Assembly: GCA_032717465.1 (NCBI GenBank)
Contig: CM064657.1
Span: 18,317,331-18,381,330 of the forward strand
Direction: 5' to 3'
Source: Coenobita brevimanus
Lineage: Eukaryota; Arthropoda; Malacostraca; Decapoda; Coenobitidae
DNA length: 64,000 bases
Part shown: piece by piece, positions 24,790 through 40,485 of the stretch
Layout of the letters: every line of letters begins with the position of its first letter
Position numbering within the stretch: the stretch's first letter is position 1
Translations under genes and position numbers: made by a program
Notes under the pieces: model-generated
Told to the model about the DNA's origin: nothing
The model's database searches: none
What the model saw: only the letters and a program-made list of their open reading frames with translations

Positions 24790-25060
24790 CAGTTGGTTGG
24801 CATGGCGGGATTAAGGGAGTTAGGATTGGTGGCAGATTGGGTTAGGTGAGTAAGGTTAGGTTAACTGAGAGGTTGGGTTAGATTAGAGCAGTTTTGGTGT
24901 CAGGATGGGGTTACTTGGGTTAAGTTTGGTTAGGTTAGGTGGCAGGATGGGTTGATTGGTCGGGTGGGGTTAGGTGGGTTGGATACAGGATGGAGTTTGG
25001 TGGATTAGAAATAGGTAGAGTTAAGTGGCAGAGTGGAGTGAGGTAGACTAGGTAGCATCA
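24790..25060. repeat. Degenerate GGTTAGGT minisatellite (telomere-like)
   Basis: Repeated GGGTTAGGT, GGTTAGGTTAGGTGGCAGGA and GTGGGGTTAGGTGGGTTGGA phrases over ~270 bp. It includes short exact runs of TTAGG, the arthropod telomere unit. The array is heavily degenerate and internal. Confidence 0.8.
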
Positions 25061-25273
25061 CTACTGTAACACCACGATGATTATTTTTTCTATTCTTGCC
25101 ATTTTAGGTGAATATTCTTAGCTTAGGAAAGGATCCTTGTAGTACATGGGTAATAATGGCTACATCTAACCCCTCCATTACCATAAACCGCTCCTAAAGA
25201 TGTGGTAAGGAATAAAAGAATGAAAGTCAATGGAGCTACGTTTAATATCTTTACACCCTTCAGTCAGACGACG

Positions 25274-25275
<2 letters not shown>

Positions 25276-25362
<87 letters not shown>

Positions 25363-25380
25363 ATTGGCTCCCAGATATCC

Positions 25381-25454
<74 letters not shown>
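25276..25454. repeat. Duplicated (TA)n arrays with a 30-bp MITE head between them
   Basis: TA array 25276-25358, then 26 bp beginning AACCATTGGCTCCCAG and ending CCTATG, then TA array 25385-25454, then the same 26 bp again as the start of MITE copy B. The arrangement is a tandem duplication of array plus MITE end. Confidence 0.93.
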
Positions 25455-25458
<4 letters not shown>

Positions 25459-25640
25459 ATTGGCTCCCAGATATCCTATGTGAGGAATTTTGCTCAAAGG
25501 GTGCTAGGCGTACCACCCTCCGCCTGTTGGCTCATAGTCGGGAAGCTCATAGGTCCCTACCCCGGGGTTCCTTCTTTATTAAAATTTGAAAATGCCCAAT
25601 TCCGTCTTATATTGAGGACACTGGGCGCCAATGGGTTATA
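25455..25640. mobile_element. Small MITE, copy B
   Basis: AACCATTGGCTCCCAGATAT at the left and CTGGGCGCCAATGGGTTATA at the right are inverted ends (TGG-C-CCCAG). The interior matches copies A and C. ~186 bp. Confidence 0.85.
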
Positions 25641-25660
25641 GAAGCATAGATTTGCCAGTA

Positions 25661-25839
25661 TTTAACCAATTGGTTCCCAAATTTCCTGTGTGAGGGATTT
25701 TGCTGGAAGGGTGCTAGGCGTACCGCCCTCCACCTGTTGGTTCATAGTCGCGAGGCTCATAGGTCCCTACCCAGGGTTCCTTTCATTTTTAAAATTTGAA
25801 AACGCCCAGTTCCGTCTTATATTCAGGACACTGGGGGCC

Positions 25840-25842
<3 letters not shown>
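25661..25842. mobile_element. Small MITE, copy C, right end lost at (TA)n
   Basis: Starts TTTAACCAATTGGTTCCCAA and follows copy B closely to CTGGGGGCCCAAA, where a (TA)n array replaces the final bases of the inverted end. Confidence 0.83.

Positions 25843-25928
<86 letters not shown>
25843..25928. repeat. (TA)n microsatellite
   Basis: Joins MITE copy C to the left end of transposon T1. Confidence 0.97.
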
Positions 25929-25931
<3 letters not shown>

Positions 25932-26362
25932 GGTTATTCGAAATAACGATATTTTAATATATGTATGTAATGGTATTTTTTCCCATTCTCTGGTCTATTA
26001 GAAAGTCAGTGACATCATTTGTAATAAAATTAAATTATCTCCTGGGGTTCCTCATCGAGCTCAAATATTGTGATGCTATTTTTTTTTTTTTTTTAGCCTA
26101 CTGTGTTAATTTTTATTCAGACCCTTTCAACCTCCATCTCACTTTGTTCGTCTTGATGAGAAAATGAGATCTAGAATGATCATGAGCACCAAAAACATTG
26201 ACAGACGAGGATAATTAGTTTTCTACCATCTCATTGAGATCAGTACTAATCATCATCAATATTCTACAGTGGAACAGGATGTAATAGCTGTAGAAGAATA
26301 ATCGAGTTTCTTTCCGTAATTGCAGATTTTTTCTGGTAGTATGAGGAGTATGCTGTCAAAGC

Positions 26363-28629
26363 ATGGGTGATAGCAAGAAGCCTGTGATTAAACATCAAGC
26401 ATTACGACAAGACACTCAACCTTTTTTGGTGGGACATCCAGCTAACTCCAACAGTGGTCCCGAGCTTCCTACTGCCAAGGAAGTCCTACGTTATTTCTTT
26501 CATGTCAGAGATATATATGGAAGCAGGCAATAAGCTCATAAAGCTACTGTTGACAACGTTCTGAAATTTTGGGCCATGGCTGGAATCAAGAAAATTTGGC
26601 CGTGTAACTGTGTAAAGAAGCTGGAAGCACTTTGACAGGAGTGGAATGGACTGAACAGAAGTCGGCTTACTGATCCTGGCGACAAGAGGCAAGCTTTCAC
26701 CCAAAAAACTAGACCAACCATGGGACATCGGTGCGCACGATGCCATTGATGAAATAAAACGGAATCGATTGTTGTCATCAAAAGATAAGCAAGAAGACAT
26801 CAGGTTTCATATGGACCAACAGTTGGCAAGACTTGCAACCATGAATGGAAATGATAAAGTATTTCCGCTTAAAGTAAGACAACAATCAGCAAGAAAGCAC
26901 AAAATCTACCTTCGACTTCTTCAGCTATACCAGCTTCAACTCCAGGGCAAGAGGCATTTGATACCGACGTGGAATGTTCTACGGATCTTCTGGGAGAAAT
27001 TCCAGATAGCCCATTTATTCCACCCGAGAAACGGCGTAGTGATGATGCGGTGTCACTGAAACTTCCACTTAAGTTGTTCCAGTCTTCTCCAGTAATGGTG
27101 ATGGCTGATAGACTACGTATGTTCAACAACCAAGTGACTGGAATCGTCAGTGCAGTCCTGAAGTCGGCTGTACCACCAATTGACATCACGGAGTTCACCA
27201 TTTCTAAGGCAACGTCCCTGAGGCACAGAACATCCAATCGACGCAAAATGACCAAAATGGTGATGGACAGTTTTGTTCCCTCAAATTATGCCATTGTGCA
27301 CTGGGATGGGAAGGTCGTGAAGAACTGTCTAGGTACAGCGGAGCACAGACAAGCAATCCTCATTTGTGGAGGTCCCAACTACATAGAACGGAAGCTACTA
27401 TCAGTGGCAGAGCTTGAAGATGGGCCTGGTAAATCCCACGTAAATGCAACAATGGATGCCTTGAACAATAGGGAAGTAGGTGATGCTGTTGTAGGACTTT
27501 GCTACGACACTACTGCCAGCAACACAGGACGAATTCAAGGTGCAGTAGGTAGACTTGAAAGGATGGTGGGGAAAAAGCTGCCACAACTAGAAAGCAAGCA
27601 CCAAGTCCTTGAGCCAGTGATAGGTGCAGTTTCAAAAAGACTTTTTGGAAGGGCTACAAGTCCATTTGAATCAAAGTTTGAAGAAATGAGAAAGAGTTGG
27701 TCGACAATAGATAAGGAGAAATATATAATACTTCCGGTCAAAGACGAGTGGTTAATTGACATCCGAGGTGAAGTTATAGCTTACATTCAAGAGCTGAAAC
27801 AAAACAAGAAATGCTTTTTGCGGGATGATTATCGGGAAGCAGGAGAACTGACACTGACAGTACTCGGAGTCACCGACATTTCAGAAGCCAAGTTCCGCCG
27901 TCCTGATGCCTACCATCATGCACGCTGGATGTCCAAGCTGATATATTATACCAAAATGTATTTGTTTGGCGACCAACTGAACCTTGATCAGAAACTGAAA
28001 GCGTTTCTGAAAAGGATGGTACAATTTACCAGTCTAGTGTTTGTGAAGCCCTGGCTCGAGCTCCAGTCGCTGCAGATGCTCCGGTCAATGACCTGCGTCT
28101 CTATCACCGTCTCCTCAAATACAGAGCTGTTGACCAGGAAGTGGCAGAAACAGCCATAACTGTCCTCCGTCGGCACACATGCTATATGAAACCAGAGACC
28201 GTTGTACTCGCCATGTGTAGTAAGAGGGCAAGTGCAGACGAATAAAGAAAAATTGCACAAAAATTGTCCTCCATTCCAGAACCTGATGATTACGATGAAG
28301 AATCAGCAACTTTTGCTGACTTCAGCACAAAGTTGGTGGACATCGTTGATGAGAACTCGTGGCTGGTCTTCAAAATTTTAAATATCACTCCTACATGGCT
28401 GGACAAACCTGCCAACGAATGGGATGACTGCAGTGAGTAGAGACGATTTAGATCATTTGTGGCTGAACTGAAAGTCACCAATGACGTGGCAGAACGTGGT
28501 ATCCCTATGAACAGGATTTCGCTGACAGAATAGCGATAAATGCAGGCAATCTACAGTGGTTGCTGCAAGCAGTTGAAGACCACCGTAAAAAATTCAAAAA
28601 CTTCAAGAAAAGCACTCTAGACCAAATGT
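26363..28629 (+). pseudogene. T1 transposase-like protein (uncharacterised, RNase H-like motifs)
   Basis: It starts at ATG 26363 (MGDSKKPVIKHQ), with frame breaks near 26533, 26630 and 26880. 26969-28159 is open for 396 codons. Visible blocks: ELPTAKEVLRYFFHVRD near the start; YAIVHWDGKVVKN; VGLCYDTTASNTGRIQGA; SKHQVLEPVIG, where related proteins have RHHIYEL; RDDYREAGELTLTVLG; AYHHARWMSKLIYYTKMYLF. After a frameshift near 28050 come TVLRRHTCYMKPETVVLAM, ELKVTNDVAERGI and EDHRKKFKNFKKSTL, ending at 28629. The two Asp motifs and AERG are candidate DDE residues by analogy with hAT. I recall this as a widespread uncharacterised family; catalytic assignment is inference. Confidence 0.75.
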
Positions 28630-28799
28630 AAGTCCCAGGTCAACCATTGATATTTGACGAGTCTGCAGCTGTTTTGTCTGTATGCGCAAATAAACGTTTA
28701 TGATATAAAATATGTGATTTTTACTCCTTTACCCCTCATTTTCTCATCAAGACGAACAAAATGAGATGCAGGTTGAAGCGGTTTGAATAAAAATTAACA

Positions 28800-29318
28800 T
28801 GCATCCATCCATCATCCAATCCTACGTTGCCCAACGAGAAGCGTAGGAGCCCGGGGCTAGGCAGTTGATGCTGACATTTAAGATGAGAGTGACCAGCTTC
28901 AATCATCCATGTGTGGCATTATGTGAGCAATAAACCCCAACCATCCCTTGGATATAAACCTTCACCGGCTCAATCCGATTGGAGCACCATAATTACCCAC
29001 TAAACCACCAGGTGCCAAAAATTTGGTAATATGGTTACCACCCAGCGTAGTAAATGCTTTCCTGGTGTACAGGAAACCATTTGGCTTGTCACTCAGAGTC
29101 ACCCACAGATAGAAATCAGAGGAAAAAATTAAGGAAAGAAAGATACAAGAGGGAGTGTAAAGTCACCCGTAGGCAGAAGGACGAGGAAAGAGTGAATGAA
29201 AGAAAGACAGAAGAGGATGGAAGGAAAGAAGGATGGAGGGGAGGAAGGGGCAGACACCCAAGAGCAGCATTACATCGAGTGAGTGGATGGTGAGCGCCCC
29301 CACCTACCACAAATAAAT
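28800..29318 (-). mobile_element. Retroposon insertion in T1's right arm, with tRNA-like promoter and 7-bp duplication
   Basis: The segment is flanked by ATTAACA at 28793-28799 and 29319-29325. On the minus strand it carries a perfect A box TGGTTTAGTGG (29007-28997) and a B-box-like GGTTTATATCC (28960-28950), and ends with GGATGATGGATGGATGCA at the 3' side, a short tandem tail. The first ~300 bp on the minus strand precede the promoter, so it may be two insertions or a composite; a purine-rich stretch (29110-29270) lies in that part. Confidence 0.7.
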
Positions 29319-29501
29319 ATTAACACAGTAAGCTAATATCACCAAAAAAAATTAGCATTACAATTTTCGAGCTCGATGAGGAACCCCAGGACGAAATTTT
29401 TATTAAAAATGATGTCACTGACTTTCCACTGGACCAAAGAATGGGAAAAAATACCATCACCTACATATTTAATTTTTTTATTTTATTTTGAACCACCCTA
29501 A

Positions 29502-29679
29502 TACGTATGTATATACTGGATATATATGTATACACATACAGTATATATAAATGTATGTATATACTGTATAGATAGATAGATAGATAGACACAGAGATAGA
29601 TAGATAGATGGATGGATGGATGGATAGAGATAGATATATGGTAGATAGATAGATGGTAGATAGGTAGACTGAAGGATAG

Positions 29680-29715
<36 letters not shown>

Positions 29716-29740
29716 GAGAGAGAGAGAGAGAGAGAGAGGT
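29502..29740. repeat. Compound (TATG/GATA/GGAT)n, (TA)n and (GA)n microsatellites
   Basis: GATA and GGAT repeats at 29570-29660, a TA array 29682-29711 and a GA array 29713-29739. Confidence 0.92.
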
Positions 29741-32310
<2,570 letters not shown>

Positions 32311-32999
32311 ATTACTCGTGCTGCCTGTGGATGAATTTATTGAGCTTAAAACAATGTCGTCGTGAAGGAGTTCGAATCAGTCTCCAATATCCTTTTCAGT
32401 TCTGGAATGTTATTTTTCTTATACCATTTCTGCGAAACAGGATGACATCATTTTCGACAGCTTTCCCTATACCGTTGCCCGAGATTCAGCATGTCTGTGT
32501 TTGTGTGTGTTTCTGCCTGTCGGTGTGTCTGTGCCGTAACTCTTCCTTGGTTTGTTGGATTTGAATGAAACTTCCTGGAGTGTTTTTCAGGTTACTCGTG
32601 TCTTCCATAATATACAATTTTCCAGCCATGATTTTGAAGGGGCCATCCCCATAAAAAATTGCCAGAAATAATGAAAGGAGGGCAGATATGATTTTGATGT
32701 CTTAGTACTTGTTGTACAGTGGACTCTCATCCGTAATTTGATATATGGGAAGCATGACCATCCCTCCCCAGTGACTCTTGAGGAAAGTGTGCACACTGAT
32801 TCAACGAAACTTCTCAGGTCAATTCGTCTGGTTTCTAAACAATATCTTCCACTATGTAATAATTTCCAACATTATTGTCAGAATAGTCAGCCCCTCTTTC
32901 CAAGGTTAACAAGTGGTACCAGGCACAACAAACCTCGCTCGACAGCAGGTATTTTATTGTTATTAAATGCTGTCTAGTTTCTGCCATTTAGCGTCAGGA
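32311..32999. other. Left part of a dispersed non-coding repeat
   Basis: The phrase CTGTCGGTGTGTCTGTGCCG near 32517 followed by TTGGATTTGAATGAAACTT has the look of the start of the repeat whose tandem interior lies at 33.0-33.5 kb. No coding capacity. Confidence 0.45.
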
Positions 33000-33700
33000 C
33001 ACAGTTAAAGTCTACGGTAACGGTGCAAATGTTTTCAAGTTCCGCCCTCTGAAAATCCGTGATGTTGCATTTGACCTTTCAAGGTCACTCATGGTCAAAG
33101 GTCATGCTACCAAATGAAAGCCCATATTAGACTTCCTGTATATTGGTAACAGTAAATATATCTTCAACGAGTATTGAGTTATAGCCCCCTGAATATGTGT
33201 GACCTTGAGTTTGACCTTTCAAGGTCAATTATGGTCAAAAGCCAAGATACCAATTAAAAACCCATATGGGATTTCCTCTATGTTGATAACAGTAATTATT
33301 TCTCTATCGTCAACCAGTTTTGAGTTATAGCCCCCTTAATATCTGTGACCTTGAGTTTGACCTTTGAAGGCCATTCAAGATCAAAGGTCTTGGTGCCAAA
33401 TGGAAGCCCATTTTACGAGTTCCTGTATGTTCCAATAGTAAGCATATCTGTCTTCAACCGTTTTCAAGTTACAGCCCTCTGAACATCCGTGACCTTGATT
33501 TTGGCTGTCAGGTTCACTCGATTACCTCCACAATTTAAGCACTTTCTTTTGGGGCCGGTGCCCACATATCCTGAAAGTTTCATGTAATTCATTCAGCCGT
33601 TTTTCCGTACTGTTGCTAAAAAAGAAAGAAATACAAACAAACAAACTAGACCAAAAACAATATCTCGCGGACACCGTTCGGGCGAGGTAATAAAGGATAC
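33000..33700. repeat. Tandem ~140-bp units with TGACCTTTCAAGGTCA, ending in an AAAC-rich tail
   Basis: TTTGACCTTTCAAGGTCA occurs at 33069 and 33208, with a variant at 33357. Each is followed by AAATGAAAGCCCATATT-like, TTCCTGTAT and GAGTTATAGCCCCCTGAATAT phrases. The right end (33590-33695) has GAAATACAAACAAACAAACT and GGGCGAGGTAATAAA. The class is unknown. Confidence 0.8.
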
Positions 33701-33780
33701 AAAACAGGAGGATGGAAGATATCAATATGATATCTTGGTAAATGTTGTAGAATGACTTCCCATTCGTATACTTTTCCCAC

Positions 33781-33816
33781 TACTACTACTGCTACTACTA
33801 CTACTACTACTACTAT

Positions 33817-33848
<32 letters not shown>

Positions 33849-33870
33849 TAACTACTATTGCTATTACTAC
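33781..33870. repeat. (CTA)n/(CTG)n trinucleotide repeat
   Basis: CTA/ACT units followed by eight CTG units. Confidence 0.93.
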
Positions 33871-34203
33871 GACTCAATGAGGTTATCAAGAGATATCACC
33901 CCTTCACATACGCCACCATTGCGATCATGAGGCTTTTCCATCAAGATATGGCGCAAAAATATTTTTATTTTTTATGACGCAGTAACGTTATTTTCCATTT
34001 CTTTCCACTGGTCTCCATATTGCAGGATGTAGTGTCCAGTGTCCACTTTATCTCTTAATGCACGAGAAGAAACGGCATACTTTTTTTTTTTTTTTTTTAA
34101 CTACGTCAGACAAATTTGTAAAGCCGCAGAGAGCAACTCACCAGATTACAGATCGCATGTAATACTCTACTTGCAATTAATAGTCACACTCCGAGTCAAG
34201 TTC

Positions 34204-34205
<2 letters not shown>
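33871..34205. other. No gene recognised
   Basis: Short frames only; T-run at 34081-34099. Confidence 0.4.

Positions 34206-34242
<37 letters not shown>
34206..34242. repeat. (GT)n microsatellite
   Basis: Perfect GT array. Confidence 0.97.
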
Positions 34243-34245
<3 letters not shown>

Positions 34246-34379
34246 CAATTATTTATGAGCGGCAAATGAAGTAATCATATCAGTAGAATATTATGTAAAA
34301 CATTACTATAGTAACATCATGTTTGTTGACCCAGGTCATGAAGAAATGGTGGTCGCAGTGATTCCCAAGATTACAATAG

Positions 34380-35970
34380 AAGGTAAGCATGGAGAGGTGA
34401 TCATATTCTCTCCACTGACCTTATTAGGGATCCAAGAGACTAAGTAAGGAAACTATTTACAGAATGCTTAGAGGTAGGAGCAATATGGAGATCTTGTAAT
34501 ACTGCATCTACATTCCTGTTTCACACAAAAATGATGGTTTAAAATCCTAAAGAACTACGGGTCACTTAGTCTTCTTCCTGTTGTATGTTCCTGTCGTATA
34601 TTTTCACAAAAGCCCTAAACAACTGAATTACTCCTAGCCTAAATGCAAACCACCAAAAGGAAAAGGCTGGATTTCGTAATGGCTACTCCGTCACAGACCA
34701 CATTCAAGTTATGAATCAGGCGTCTGAGAAAAAAAATGAGAGTTTTGTGCATGGCACGTGTTGATTATTGAACAAATATCAGACATGCAGTCCGATGTGG
34801 ACGCCAATACCACGCACAGAAATTCGGAGACCGTTTTAGCTACATCGGACGTACGCACATCGTTGGAAAGCTAAAATAACTAGCAAGCATGCTCGCCGCG
34901 ACACAATTCACATTTTCAAGTGTGGATGCCTACAGTATATTCGTATTTCATCGATGTGAAGCAGATGCAGTGATGGGAGAAATTCAAGGCTTATGTGTAA
35001 AAAAAAAATGTTAAAGTACTAGAAAATTTGCATAACCATACCACAGCCATTATAAAGCTCTGTAAGGATAGCCAGAAAGTATCAGTAAAGTTCAGCGCAA
35101 GGCTAGGGAAAACAGTATCGCTTAAATTGTCCACTGCATGCATAGAGGACGCCTTAAGATATGCAGTAAGCATCAACGGAGAACGGTTGAATAATCTTAG
35201 ATTTGCAGATAACTTTTTCCTTTTCGGTGAATCAGGTGAAAAAAATACAGGAAATTATGATGTATTTTTAAGGGGAAAGTGTGAAAGTAGAGTTTAAAAT
35301 TAATATGAAGAAGAAGAGTATTATGTTTAGGAAGCATGGTCTTTCCCTGAGAGTAAAAAAAAGTAGATGAATATGCATGTGATGAAGAAATATATACCTA
35401 GGGCGGGGAGTTCAGGCGAACCCAATTCATCATCATGAAATCAAGCAAAGAACAGGAGTGGGATGGAGGACTTTTGGTAGGCTAAGTAACTGCTTGAGGG
35501 AAATGCATTTGCTATTAGTCAAAACCGTTAGAGTGTTTAAAGAAGAATAGAAATTATCATGTCAGGTTTCAAAAGGAGAGACAAAGAGAAACTTCCTGTT
35601 TAAATAAGCAGATGCATCTAGAGGATATAATCACTAAAAATAAATAAATAAAACAAAATAAAAGGTTGTCAGCAGGTGATGTCTTTCGTAGATGAGATAA
35701 TACGATAGGTAGATAACCAGGGTAAATGGGTGACAACCCATTTACCCTGGTTGTGAGAAGAAGAGGCAGACAGAGAAGAAGATGGCGAAATGAGATTCAG
35801 GGAGTCTTCATGGTTGAATGGAACAGGGTAACAGCTGACAGGTTAGAGTGGTGCTAGATGGAAGAAATCTTTGTCTTGCAGTGGACTGACTTATGATAAT
35901 GGTGACGATGATGATTATGATGATGACATGGTGATGATGCAGTTGATGATGATGATGATTATGAGGATGA
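34380..35970 (+). pseudogene. RTE-like retrotransposon RT relic with (GAT)n tail
   Basis: RT fragments in several frames: FTKALNN and ITPSLNANHQKEKAGFRNG, then VTDHIQVMNQASEKKN (34600-34745). After a ~240-bp interruption, TTAIIKLCKDSQKVSVKF and INGERLNNLRFADNFFLF (35040-35235), where FADN replaces the catalytic YADD. The C-terminus RRRGRQRRRWRNEIQ with ADRLEWC and LQWTDL lies at 35757-35890. It ends in repeated GATGAT at 35900-35970. The 240-bp interruption (34760-35000) contains a sequence found inverted near 39.5 kb. Same flavour as the element at 58150-61050. Confidence 0.82.
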
Positions 35971-36811
35971 TGATGGTAGGCGTATGAATTCTATTTCGGC
36001 AACACCAGCCGATTTTGTTCTGAAGAGAAAAATCCTAGCAATCAAAGTGTAAGTTATTGATCTGCTTGGAGTCATCCCATAGCCATCCTAGCACATCCTT
36101 GATATTACCCTGTATTATTTTCCTTGTGTCTCATCTCTTTTGCCATTTTCTCTTGCCTTTATTAGCCCCATCATATCCTTTTCCCTTTAACTACTCGTAC
36201 ATCCCAGTTACTGTTTCATTTTTCCAAGTTTCTTCGTCACTCTCCACTCTCCCTATCCTAGTCACAGTCATACCATTCACTCGTTTCCTCCCCTCCACTT
36301 CTGTATACATATGCTGCCCCTCCTACCTCCTCTTGCCACCAGTGCCACCCCTCCACCCTCCTTATATAACGTATGTACCATCAGTTATATTATCGATTCA
36401 CAATGGATGGTTTACTAATTATCATTATTCCCGAAGACGAAGTCTCAGAGACCTTGCGCCCTTGAGCCGGGAAGACAGTTTTCCGTTCGTCTCGTCCATC
36501 CATCTGTCCGTCCGTGCACTTGCGCTAAAGCAACCACGAATATAGACCGATTTTTACGACTGAGGTGTCAAATGAATCCTCGCCACCTGACGGTGTGACG
36601 TCGGAGTGATCAATACGTTCAGGGGACCTCTAAGATCACAATGACCAAAATTGTTTTTTCTTACAAGATTATAGATATAACACTGATATCACAGGAAACA
36701 GCGTTCAGAATGCTGACATTTTTGCTCTCATCACAATTTTCATACAGTCCACTAGAATATGGCAAATAGAAAAATAACTTTCATTACGCGTCCTTTCCGC
36801 TAACTTATTAG
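35971..36811. other. No gene recognised; pyrimidine-rich block and repeat fragment
   Basis: 36080-36370 is C/T-rich on the plus strand and gives a spurious 162-residue frame. 36480-36660 contains a CCATCCATCTGTCCGTCCGT phrase similar to starts of the dispersed repeats. Confidence 0.4.
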
Positions 36812-37790
36812 GTAGTGAAGGTAGGCAGTGAGGTCGAAGGAGGGTAGGTAGCTAGGCGTGTATGTGAATAGGGAGGTGGAAAGGAAGGTAGGCAGGTAAG
36901 TTGGCAGGGAGGCAGGTAAGCTGGGAGGCTGGTAGGTAGGTGGGTAGATATGTAGGTATGAAAGGAGGCAGGTAGGCAGGGAACAGGTAGGAAGTCGAGC
37001 AGGTAAGTACGAACGCAGATAGATAGGAAGAAAAGTATGTGGGGAAGTAGACAGGGAGGGAGGGAGGTATGTAGGTGGGCACGAAGGCGAACACATAGAT
37101 AGGCAGGGTGGTAGGGACGTTGGTAGGTAGGGAGGGAAGGAGGTAGATAGCTGGGCATGTACGTATCTATTTAGGGAGGTAGGTAGGCAAGAAGGAATTT
37201 AGACAAGATGGGAAGTATGTAGGAAGGTTGGCAGGAAGGTAGGTAGAGATGTATAGGTATGCAGGGATGTAGGTAAGTAGCCAGGGAAGCTGGCAGGAGT
37301 CGAGCAGGTAGATAAGTAGGTAGGTAGACAGGAAATTAGGGAGATAATGGAGCGGTAGGTGAGGAAGTAACCAGGAAGGGAGGATGGGAGGCAGAGAGGC
37401 AGGTGGGTAGGTAGGAAAGGTGGTAGTTATGGAGACAGGCATGGTAGTAGGCATGTTTGTAGGGAGTGAGGGAGGGAGGTAGATAGGTTGGGAAGTAGGT
37501 GGGTAGATAGAGAGTTAGATAAACAATGAGGGATTTAGGCAGGAAGATAGATAGAGGGGTAGCCAAGGACTTAAGATGTGAGGTCCGTAGGGAGGTTAAG
37601 TAGAGTGAGATACAGAGAGGTAGGTGGGGATGTTGGTGGGTGGGTTAGGTGGTAGGTGGGTTGGCAGGCAGATAGAAGGGAAGGGAAGTAGCCGGATGGG
37701 TAGGTAGTGAGGCAGGAAGGCATGGAAGGAGCTATGCAGGCAGGTATGGTAAGTAAGATGGTAACCAGGTAGGCAGGGAGTTACACGTAA
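36812..37790. repeat. ~1 kb degenerate GGTA/GGCA/GGAA minisatellite
   Basis: Nearly 1 kb is built of four-base units, mainly GGTA, GGCA, GGGA and GGAA, strongly G-rich on the plus strand and almost free of C except as GGC. Pro/Leu/Tyr-rich frames on the minus strand are artefacts. Confidence 0.92.
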
Positions 37791-37879
37791 GGAAGAGCAA
37801 TAAGATGTGCAAGTTGCTCGTCTATGTGCCAAAGGAATATGCTTCTTAACACCTTCCAGAAAAAGGACCAGATTGTCTG

Positions 37880-37990
37880 ACAGTCTATCTATCTATCTAT
37901 CTATTGTCAGACGCCCTAATCTCGTAAGGGGTGGCCACAAACAAATCGCCTCCATGTCGCCCTGTCCACCGTCATTTCAATGCCCTGCTC
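37880..37990 (-). mobile_element. 3' end fragment of the RTE-like family seen at 61.6 kb
   Basis: On the minus strand TGGAGGCGATTTGTTTGTGG and CCACCCCTTACGAGATTAGG lead to GGCGTC and an (ATAG)n tail. The element at 61625 has the same end with few changes (TGGAGGCGTTTTGTCTGTGG). Only the 3' ~100 bp is present. Confidence 0.85.

Positions 37991-39902
<1,912 letters not shown>

Positions 39903-39973
<71 letters not shown>
39903..39973. repeat. (TG)n microsatellite
   Basis: ~70-bp perfect TG array. Confidence 0.97.
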
Positions 39974-39974
<1 letters not shown>

Positions 39975-40485
39975 TGCTCAGTTTTGTTCTTTTTGGCCCC
40001 TTTTCATCAAACTGCCATTGAATTTACAGAAAAGTAAATTAAGTAGCACCTATTACTTATCATTAGATTTCTATGTGCTTTGGTTTGTTGTAGCTGAGAT
40101 GACTGAGTTTCGGTGCTGTGCTCCAACACCTACTGCAATGATGATAGGGAGTCTGGTAGGTATATATTTAGGGATTTCGAAAGTAAAAGCTCCCTGGTGA
40201 TACTGAGCTTGAACAAATGCACGTCAGATTTGGAGTGTGGTCAAAATAAAAAGATTTCACTAGAGACCCGACAGCATAACATCTAGTGAGAGCCAACAGT
40301 GTCAACACTTCATTTAATAAACTATCATATGGTAAGGGATTATACTATGTGAAGTTTCGGATTCTTTGAGTTTTTTTTCTTATTTTCGTTCATTCAATTA
40401 ACTGTTGTACAGTATATATAAATGTTGTAGTAGCTTTTCATCATGTCTAAATATTGACAAGACAGTGGAGATTACACATATATAT
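39974..40485. other. No gene recognised
   Basis: Left flank of T2; no long frame. Confidence 0.4.

Larger units (their letters stand above)
25929..29500 (+). mobile_element. DNA transposon T1 with ~240-bp terminal inverted repeats (unclassified superfamily)
   Basis: The left arm (25929-26167) begins TAGGGTTATTCGAAATAA. The right arm, read inverted from 29500, begins TAGGGTGGTTCAAAATAA. Shared blocks in the same order include ATGGTATTTTTTCCCATTCT, AAAGTCAGTGACATCATTT, GGGGTTCCTCATCGAGCTC, TGTTAATTTTTATTCA and TTGTTCGTCTTGATGAGAAA. The right arm is split by a 519-bp insertion. An AT dinucleotide follows the right end and precedes the left end, though the left side is a TA array. The interior encodes a transposase-like protein. 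The ends match those of T2. Confidence 0.88.

Noticed and set aside
33065..33370. TGACCTTTCAAGGTCA as nuclear hormone receptor response elements
   Set aside because: They recur as part of tandem repeat modules with no gene nearby; chance resemblance is the simpler explanation.
36057..36545. 162-residue plus-strand frame
   Set aside because: Low-complexity C/T-rich sequence, no domain, and its end runs into a dispersed repeat.
36800..37566. Several Pro/Leu/Tyr-rich minus-strand frames of 76-116 residues
   Set aside because: Products of the four-base GGNA minisatellite; all frames stay open because the repeat lacks stop codons on that strand.
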